In this document: positions 59,502-64,000 of the stretch, in pieces
How positions within the stretch are numbered: position 1 is the stretch's first letter
Layout of the letters: every line of letters begins with the position of its first letter
Origin: DASUPK01 sp963833375
Lineage (GTDB): Bacteria > Actinomycetota > Thermoleophilia > Solirubrobacterales > 70-9
Direction of reading: 5' to 3'
DNA: 64,000 bases
NCBI GenBank assembly: GCA_963833375.1
Contig: CAWHXR010000001.1
Location: 558,001 to 622,000, forward strand
Position numbers and translations under genes: made by a program
Notes under the pieces: model-generated
What the model saw: the letters and a program-made list of their open reading frames with translations, nothing else
The model's database searches: none
Told to the model about the DNA's origin: nothing

Positions 59502-60221
59502 TCAAACGGGTTCCTCCTCCGACTTCTCACGGGTCGCGCTGTCGCGCGCCCTCGCATCTGCGGAGGACCCTCGCCTAACCGCGAGGGCGGCCCGCTCGAT
59601 CGCCTCCGGGGTCGGCTCGCCGGTCTCCAAGCGCGCCCATTCCTCGGTGCCGATCGCGTTGTAGCGGCTGCGCCAGCCGAGGTCCGGCTGGCCGCGCACC
59701 AGTCGCTGGAGCTTGTTGAAGCCGTGGAGCAGCGCCTCGGGCCGCGGCGGGCAGCCGGGCACGTGGATGTCCACGGGCATGAACTTGTCCGCGCCCTGGA
59801 CCACCGCGTAGTTGGAGAACATCCCGCCCGAGGAGGAGCAGGCGCCCATAGCGATCACCCACTTGGGCTCGAGCATCTGGTCGTAGACGCGGCGGACGAC
59901 CGGCACCATCTTGATCGACACCCGGCCCGAGAGGATCATCATGTCCGCCTGGCGGGGGGAGGCACGGAAGGCCTCGGCCCCGAACCGCGCGATGTCGTAG
60001 CGCGAGGTGACCATCGACATCATCTCGATGGCGCAGCAGGCGAGGCCGAAGGTCATCGGGAAGAGCGCGTTCGCCCGCCCCCAGTTGAGCACGTTCTCCA
60101 GCGTGGTGGTGAGCAGCCGCTCCTCGACGTACTCCTCGAGGTCACGGCCCTCGAGATCCCCGCGGAGCAGATCGCGGGCCCGCAGCTGGCGAGCTCGGAG
60201 GCTCTCCCTCTCTACTTCCAA
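59502..60221 (-). CDS. nuoB: NADH-quinone oxidoreductase subunit B (cluster N2)
   Basis: A 239-residue subunit holding the terminal 4Fe-4S cluster N2: FGLACCAIEM supplies two adjacent cysteines, and GACSSSGGMF and VPGCPPRPEALL the others. TTG at 60221 was chosen because AGGAG lies about eight bases upstream and the family N-terminus begins here; it overlaps nuoA by 10 bases. The C-terminus carries an unusual tail with DARARDSATRE from the same 33-bp repeat as in nuoE. Confidence 0.93.
   Translation of the reverse strand: MEVERESLRARQLRARDLLRGDLEGRDLEEYVEERLLTTTLENVLNWGRANALFPMTFGLACCAIEMMSMVTSRYDIARFGAEAFRASPRQADMMILSGRVSIKMVPVVRRVYDQMLEPKWVIAMGACSSSGGMFSNYAVVQGADKFMPVDIHVPGCPPRPEALLHGFNKLQRLVRGQPDLGWRSRYNAIGTEEWARLETGEPTPEAIERAALAVRRGSSADARARDSATREKSEEEPV
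59526..59558. repeat. 33-bp dispersed hairpin repeat, copy in nuoB
   Basis: This is the second copy of the repeat at 57017-57049, differing by one base. Here it encodes the C-terminal tail of NuoB beyond the conserved domain, again as DARARDSATRE in the same frame, and retains the GC-rich hairpin. Confidence 0.75.
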
Positions 60222-60604
60222 TCGAGCGCTCCTCGACGCCAGACGAAGACCAGGGCGACGAGCAACAGCACGACGAAGACGAGGATCTCCACCAGGACGA
60301 AGACGCTCTTGGTGGCGTGCACGAGGACGCCGACCGGGTAGAGGAAGACGACCTCGATGTCGAACAGGATGAAGAGCATCGCGATCATGTAGAAGCTGAC
60401 CCCGAAGCGGAACGAGCGGGTGATGTGGGAGGGGAGGCCGCACTCGTAGGGCTGCCCCTTGATCGGGTTCGGGCGCTTCGGCCCGGTCACCGAGTTCAAC
60501 AGTGCGAACGCGCCTCCCACGACTATCCCTAGGCCGGCGAAGACGAGAACGGGGAGGTAGCTCTGGAGCACGATTCGTTCGGTCTTATACCACTTGCCTC
60601 CCAC
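60212..60604 (-). CDS. nuoA: NADH-quinone oxidoreductase subunit A
   Basis: A 130-residue membrane subunit with three helices. KGQPYECGLPSHITRSFRFG and IAMLFILFDIEVVFLYP are the conserved loop and helix (the latter with the acidic residues of the quinone-proton junction). It begins the 14-gene nuo operon. A GTG start at 60604 is assumed; a GTG at about 60571 is an alternative that would trim a hydrophilic leader. A pseudo-palindrome sits immediately upstream. Confidence 0.95.
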   Translation of the reverse strand: MGGKWYKTERIVLQSYLPVLVFAGLGIVVGGAFALLNSVTGPKRPNPIKGQPYECGLPSHITRSFRFGVSFYMIAMLFILFDIEVVFLYPVGVLVHATKSVFVLVEILVFVVLLLVALVFVWRRGALDWK

Positions 60605-60607
60605 TTT

Positions 60608-60622
60608 GTATCAACTTGTTAC
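60608..60622. promoter_or_regulatory. 15-bp pseudo-palindrome upstream of the nuo operon
   Basis: Read on the nuo strand, GTAACAA, G, TTGATAC is symmetric except for one position. It lies 4 bp before the presumed nuoA start in an AT-rich patch between nuoA and the divergent small membrane protein. It is a candidate operator for a redox or starvation regulator; the match is not to any motif I can name with confidence. Confidence 0.4.
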
Positions 60623-60705
60623 ATAGTGCTTTTCCGCATCAGCAAGCGGAATCCCGACCCTTCCTGGCGGCTTTGCCCTCGATCCCTCTCTAAGCTCTCG
60701 CGGCC

Positions 60706-61137
60706 GTGCCCGAAGTCCATCTCGTAGTCGGGGTCACCCTGATCGCCGCGAATCTCGTCGCGGGGGTCTGGGGCGGGATCTCCTGGCTCGAGCACCGGCC
60801 GACCGTCGGCTTCTGGTACGCCCTGCGGATCGCGCAGGCGGCGGTCATCGTCCAGGCGCTGCTCGGCCTGGCGCTCGCCTTCACGGGCCATCACGCCGAC
60901 AAGCTGCACTATCTCTACGGCGCGCTGCCGCTCGCCGTATCGCTGCTCGCCGAGCTGGTGCGCGCGGGCTCCGCCGCTCAGGAGCTGGGAGACCTCGACA
61001 TCCACTCGCTGCCGCCCGAGCGCCAGACCCAGATCGCCCTGGCGATCGTCCGCCGCGACACCGGGATCATGGCAACGGCCTGCCTGGTGATCTTCCTGCT
61101 GGCGCTGCGGGCGGCGGGGACGAGCTCGGCGTTCTAG
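60706..61137 (+). CDS. Small four-helix membrane protein of unknown function
   Basis: A 143-residue protein with four hydrophobic segments (VVGVTLIAANLVAGVWGGISW, IAQAAVIVQALLGLALAFTG, LYGALPLAVSLLAELV and ATACLVIFLLALRA). The second to third loop contains GHHADKLHYLYG with two histidines, which might bind a metal or haem, but no family is recognised. It is divergent from nuoA across the pseudo-palindrome and converges on the truncated VOC gene by 4 bases. The start is GTG at 60706. Confidence 0.8.
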   Translation: MPEVHLVVGVTLIAANLVAGVWGGISWLEHRPTVGFWYALRIAQAAVIVQALLGLALAFTGHHADKLHYLYGALPLAVSLLAELVRAGSAAQELGDLDIHSLPPERQTQIALAIVRRDTGIMATACLVIFLLALRAAGTSSAF

Positions 61138-61277
61138 CCCGGATCGGCGTGACAACGCTCTCCGTCGGTCTCCCAGCCGAACAGCTCCGAGTAGAAGGAG
61201 GCCGCGGCGTCGGGATCCGGGAAGACGCCCGAGACGAAGCAGGGGACGCCCTGCTCATAGCCGTCGCGCTCGCTCAT
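61134..61277 (-). pseudogene. Truncated VOC-family fragment
   Basis: A 47-residue frame, MSERDGYEQGVPCFVSGVFPD through DAAASFYSELFGWETDG, is the N-terminal half-repeat of a glyoxalase/VOC domain, after which it stops (at CHADPG). A normal VOC protein needs 110 or more residues, so this is probably a remnant or, less likely, a small functional protein. Its start overlaps the stop of the DUF899 gene by 4 bases, so it would be translated with it. Confidence 0.7.
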
Positions 61278-61975
61278 CGGGGGTCCTCCTCGTATCTGTC
61301 GTGGCGCCGCCACCAGTCGTAGGGATCGCCCTGCGGGCAGCCGTCGGGCGAGTCCTCCCACTTCTCCTGCCGGCCGAAGGGTGTGATGTCGAGCAGGCTC
61401 CAGACAGTGCCCAGACCCTCGACGCCGCGATGCGCCGTGAAGTACGTGCGGTAGACGTCGTCGCCCTCGCGCAGGAAGACGCTCAGCCCAAAGCCCTCAC
61501 CGTCCTGGTAGGCGCCCTCCTTGGGCTCGGGCGGAGAGGTGCCGAAGTCGACCCCGAAGTCACCGCCTCCCCAGGAGTACCACGGATGCTCCCAGCCCAG
61601 GCGCCGCCTGAACGGCTCGAGCTTCTCGAACGGGGTCCGTGAGGTGATCGCGAAGGTCACGTCCCTCGCATGCAGGTGGGCGGGATGGCCGACCTGGTCG
61701 ATGAACATGCAGCAGCCGTCGCAGCCCTCGTCCTGGTTCGGCCCGAACATGAAGTGGTAAAGGATCAGCTGGCGCCGGCCCTCGAATAGGTCCGGGAGCG
61801 CGACCTTGCCCCGCGGGCCCTCGAACTCGTAGTGCTTTTCAACCTTCGTCCGCGGCAGCCGCCGCCGCTCCGCGGCAAGCTCGTCGCTCCGCCTCGTCAG
61901 CCCTTTCTCTTTCGCCCGGAGACCCTTCTGCGCGGCCTCCCATTTCTCTGCGGACACCACCTCGGGGAGGTCCAT
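61274..61975 (-). CDS. DUF899-family thioredoxin-like protein
   Basis: A 233-residue protein of the DUF899 family: the N-terminal helix VVSAEKWEAAQKGLRAKEKG, then LILYHFMFGPNQDEGCDGCCMFIDQ with a CxxC-like cysteine cluster in a thioredoxin-like position, and the WYSWGGGDFGVDFG loop. The function is unknown; it is often found with HxlR regulators and VOC proteins, as here. ATG at 61975 was chosen because AAGGAG precedes it. It is divergent from the HxlR gene across a palindrome. Confidence 0.88.
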   Translation of the reverse strand: MDLPEVVSAEKWEAAQKGLRAKEKGLTRRSDELAAERRRLPRTKVEKHYEFEGPRGKVALPDLFEGRRQLILYHFMFGPNQDEGCDGCCMFIDQVGHPAHLHARDVTFAITSRTPFEKLEPFRRRLGWEHPWYSWGGGDFGVDFGTSPPEPKEGAYQDGEGFGLSVFLREGDDVYRTYFTAHRGVEGLGTVWSLLDITPFGRQEKWEDSPDGCPQGDPYDWWRRHDRYEEDPR

Positions 61976-62045
61976 CCCATTCTCCTTCCGTCTGCTTGGC
62001 GGCTTCTCCATATCGCGAGCGCACCGTACCATAAAGTTCTAAAAG

Positions 62046-62061
62046 ACAACTCAACAGTTGT
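62046..62061. promoter_or_regulatory. Palindromic operator candidate between DUF899 and HxlR genes
   Basis: ACAACT, CAAC, AGTTGT is a perfect 6-4-6 palindrome in an AT-rich 121-bp gap between divergent genes, flanked by imperfect outer arms (AAGTTC at 62035 region and GGACTT after it). HxlR regulators usually bind symmetric sites between divergent genes, making this the likely site of the adjacent regulator. Confidence 0.6.
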
Positions 62062-62097
62062 ATTCCAGGACTTCAAATCGATAAACTGCCTCTTGCG

Positions 62098-62739
62098 ATG
62101 GCGAGGACGAGGACCCATGACGACGGCTGCGGGATAGCCCACGCATCCGATCTGCTCGGGCAACGCTGGGCGCTGCTGGTCGTCCGGGAGCTGCTCCTGG
62201 GGCCGAAGCGCTTCACGGACCTGCGCGCCGGCATCCCGGACATCAGCCCGAACGTGCTCGGCCAGCGGCTCCGCGAGCTCGAGGAGTCGGGGATCGTGCG
62301 GCGCCGGAAGCTCGCGCCCCCGGCGGCCGTCCAGGTCTACGAGCTGACCGAGTGGGGCCGCCAGCTCGAGCCCGCCGTCCTCGCGCTCGGCCGCTGGGCG
62401 AGCGGATCGCCCTCCTTTCCCCGCGACGCCGAGATGGGCCCGGACTCCCTCGTCCTCGCCCTGAAAGCGACCTTCGACCCCGCCAGGGCGGAGGGACTCC
62501 ATGGGATCTACCAGCTCCAGCTCGGCGAGACCCCTTTCCGGATCGAGGTCTCGGGCGGCCGCTTCGAGGCGGCTCGGGGTGAGGCCGACCGGCCCGATGC
62601 GGTGATCCGAAGCGATCCGGATGCGATCACCGCCGTCGCCTTCCGGGGCCGGGCGCTCAGCAAGGCGATGGAGGCGGGGGAGATCGAGGTGGAGGGGAGC
62701 CCGAAGGCCGTGAGGAGCCTGTTCGGCGCGCTCACCTAG
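62098..62739 (+). CDS. HxlR-family regulator with C-terminal SCP2-like domain
   Basis: A 213-residue protein. Residues 1-105 form the HxlR winged helix: CGIAHASDLLGQRWALLVV with the conserved cysteine and WALLVVREL, LLGPKRFTDLRAGIPDISP and the wing SGIVRRRKLAPPAAVQVYEL. The C-terminal 100 residues resemble an SCP2 sterol-carrier-like domain (IEVSGGRFEAARGEAD and MEAGEIEVEGSPKAVR), as in the family's long form. It probably senses a small organic or thiol ligand and controls the divergent DUF899 gene. Confidence 0.9.
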   Translation: MARTRTHDDGCGIAHASDLLGQRWALLVVRELLLGPKRFTDLRAGIPDISPNVLGQRLRELEESGIVRRRKLAPPAAVQVYELTEWGRQLEPAVLALGRWASGSPSFPRDAEMGPDSLVLALKATFDPARAEGLHGIYQLQLGETPFRIEVSGGRFEAARGEADRPDAVIRSDPDAITAVAFRGRALSKAMEAGEIEVEGSPKAVRSLFGALT

Positions 62740-62794
62740 TCACAGATCGGGCGGCAATTTCGTCCACGTATTGAGAACGACGAAAGGAGCCGCC

Positions 62795-63208
62795 ATGACC
62801 ACCCAGATCACCGCTCGGAGGGCCGAGGTCGCCGACGAGATCTCGAAATGGACCGTCGGTGGGGGCATCATCACCATGGCGCTCTTCCCCCTCGCGCTGC
62901 CGATCATCGCCCTGACCGCGTTGGCGGCGCTGCCTCTCCTGGTGCCCGCGCTGGCGGCGGGTGTGCTGATCGGCCTGATCGCCGCGCCGATCATGCTCGG
63001 GCGGCGCGCCGTCCGGGCGCTGCGCCGCCGTCGCAGCCGGGGCCGCTCAGCTCTCGGCCAGCAGGTCCCGGTAGGCGCCGTGGTGGAAGAGCAACGGCTG
63101 GCCCTCCCGCGAGTCGACCTCGAGGACGCTGCCGGTCAGGATCAGGTGATCGCCTCCGTCAATCAGGTCCCGCAGCTCGCAGGCCACCCACATCAGGGCG
63201 CCCGCTAG
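62795..63208 (+). CDS. Small membrane protein (C-terminus antisense to flavin reductase)
   Basis: A 137-residue frame starting at ATG 62795, with an excellent ribosome site (AAAGGAG, 8 bases upstream). Residues 1-80 are credible: an N-terminal polar stretch, one or two membrane segments (GGIITMALFPLALPIIALTA and LLVPALAAGVLIGLIAAPIM), then the basic cluster RRAVRALRRRRSRGR. The last about 55 residues run antisense through the convergent flavin reductase gene and look unlike the rest, so the true stop may have been lost by mutation. Confidence 0.6.
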   Translation: MTTQITARRAEVADEISKWTVGGGIITMALFPLALPIIALTALAALPLLVPALAAGVLIGLIAAPIMLGRRAVRALRRRRSRGRSALGQQVPVGAVVEEQRLALPRVDLEDAAGQDQVIASVNQVPQLAGHPHQGAR

Positions 63209-63538
63209 CCGCGGCAGCTCGCTGCTCTCCGACCACTCGACGCCCTCCCACTTCTCCGCCTCGGTCTGCTTGCCGGCGAAGCGGCGGGCCAGCTCCTCCT
63301 GGCCGGCGGCCAGCGCGTTCACCCCGAAGCGTCCCTGGGCGCGGACCGAGGTGAGCGTGCGCGAGCCGCGGTCGAGGCAGGCGAGCATCATCGGCGGCTC
63401 CAGCGACAGCGAGGCGACGGCGTTGGCGGTCGCGCCGGAGAACCCATTCGGACCGATCGCCGTCACCACCGTGACCCCGGTGGGAAAGGCGCCCAGCGCG
63501 GCGCGGAATTGCTCCGGGGAGACTCCGTCGCCGGCCAT
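63047..63538 (-). CDS. Flavin reductase-family (FMN-binding split-barrel) protein
   Basis: A 163-residue split-barrel flavoprotein: FRAALGAFPTGVTVVTAIGP with the characteristic FPTGV motif, the FSGATANAVASLSLEPPMMLACL strand, FGVNALAAGQEELARRFAG, and the C-terminal GGDHLILTGSVLEV. Such reductases supply reduced FMN to a two-component monooxygenase. No such oxygenase is adjacent, although two LLM proteins occur in the window. It overlaps the convergent membrane protein frame by 162 bp. Confidence 0.92.
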   Translation of the reverse strand: MAGDGVSPEQFRAALGAFPTGVTVVTAIGPNGFSGATANAVASLSLEPPMMLACLDRGSRTLTSVRAQGRFGVNALAAGQEELARRFAGKQTEAEKWEGVEWSESSELPRLAGALMWVACELRDLIDGGDHLILTGSVLEVDSREGQPLLFHHGAYRDLLAES

Positions 63539-63610
63539 GCGTGAAAGCTAGCCGGGCGGGCCGGCGCGTGATGGATATGGCGCGGACCTCCTCGCATATG
63601 ATCCCGCCGC

Positions 63611-64000
63611 GTGCGAGGGGCACACCTACTGATCGCAGTCGCCGCGGTCGCGACCGTCACCGGTTGCGGGACTCAGGGCGTCCAGGTTCCGGACAACGAT
63701 CCGACCCACGCGGGCGCCCAGATCTTCGCCGAGCGCTGCTCCGGCTGCCACACCCTGACGCCGGCCGGCACGGAGGGAACCGCGAATCGCAGCGAGCGTC
63801 AGCAGGGTCCCAACCTCGACCAGCGCCCGGAGACGATGGCCGACGTGATCTACGCGATCCGCAACGGCGGCTTCTCGGGGGCGATCATGCCCCAGAACAT
63901 CGTGGTGGGCGCCGACACCCAGAAGGTGGCTGCCTTCGTGGCGAAGTACGCGGGGCAGGACGTCGTCAGCTCACCCCGGCCGCCGACGACGACGGCTGCT
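63611..64000 (+). CDS. Cytochrome c lipoprotein (3' truncated by window end)
   Basis: 130 codons from GTG at 63611 are in the window. The N-terminus is a lipoprotein signal, with a hydrophobic segment followed by the lipobox VTGC, then CSGCH as the haem-binding CxxCH. The later GAIMPQN supplies the methionine axial ligand, and a helix (AAFVAKYAG) follows. It ends in a proline/threonine stretch at the window edge, so it may be a mono-haem lipoprotein or be extended. It would shuttle electrons at the outer face of the membrane, fitting aerobic respiration with the nuo complex. Confidence 0.9.
   Translation, partial: MRGAHLLIAVAAVATVTGCGTQGVQVPDNDPTHAGAQIFAERCSGCHTLTPAGTEGTANRSERQQGPNLDQRPETMADVIYAIRNGGFSGAIMPQNIVVGADTQKVAAFVAKYAGQDVVSSPRPPTTTAA

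Noticed and set aside
1..64000. CRISPR array, insertion sequence, prophage or integron
   Set aside because: No regularly spaced direct repeats, transposase, integrase or phage structural genes were seen; the only dispersed repeat is the 33-bp element in nuoE and nuoB.

Overview
The window is 64 kb of very GC-rich, gene-dense bacterial chromosome. Genes are mostly separated by only a few bases or overlap by 1-4 bases, and GTG and TTG starts are common. F420-type LLM oxidoreductases, a decaprenyl-phosphate phosphoribosyltransferase-type UbiA protein, paired acyl-CoA dehydrogenases, an LPXTG-anchored cupredoxin and an actinobacterial-style nuo operon point to Actinomycetota. A deep-branching class such as Thermoleophilia (Solirubrobacterales-like) is my best guess. 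This is inferred from content only; there is no rRNA or tRNA in the window.

Layout. 1-8744 (+): the end of a fatty acyl-CoA reductase-like SDR and an alkyl-DHAP synthase-like flavoenzyme (possible ether-lipid pair), an MprF-like lysyltransferase, an alpha/beta hydrolase, the UbiA-type prenyltransferase and a two-gene acyl-CoA dehydrogenase operon behind a perfect palindrome. 8815-11843 (-): an LLM oxidoreductase, two small unknown proteins and citrate synthase. 11896-18863: a MenG/UbiE-like methyltransferase plus UbiA-like membrane protein, a DsbA-like protein, a CPA1 antiporter, a PfkB kinase, a quinone oxidoreductase and a DEAD-box helicase. 18880-22099: a response regulator and histidine kinase divergent from a small secreted protein, then an EamA transporter. 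22096-25614: a HAD hydrolase, an APH-like kinase, a ribbon-helix-helix protein and an ACAD10/11-like dehydrogenase, which together match the domains of animal ACAD10. 25624-31624: a RibD-C/RpiB pair, a sulfotransferase, a haloalkane dehalogenase-like protein, DUF2804, BrkB and an LPG-synthase-TM protein. 31916-34102: a Tat-exported ferritin-like protein, a TTCG-loop hairpin, then tatA and tatC. 34340-45358: assorted metabolism and surface genes, including a Flp-pilin-like protein, an LPXTG plastocyanin and a duplicated ThyX-like protein. 45401-60604 (-): a complete 14-gene nuo operon (nuoA to nuoN, complex I). 60706-64000: a small membrane protein, a DUF899 gene with a truncated VOC fragment, divergent from an HxlR regulator, a flavin reductase and the start of a lipoprotein cytochrome c.

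The genes suggest an aerobic heterotroph. Citrate synthase, complex I, a menaquinone-type methyltransferase and cytochrome c supply respiration; several acyl-CoA dehydrogenases and the HAD/APH/ACAD set indicate fatty or hydroxy-acid oxidation. No CRISPR array, insertion sequence, prophage or integron was seen.

Most notable sequence signals: short hairpin-forming DNA inserted in frame inside several genes (a 33-bp near-identical repeat in both nuoE and nuoB, a 10-bp-arm inverted repeat in nuoG, a 7-bp-arm hairpin in the alkyl-DHAP synthase-like gene); a double-length ThyX homologue whose signature is degraded differently in its two halves; the split ACAD10-like module; and several clean palindromic operator candidates.
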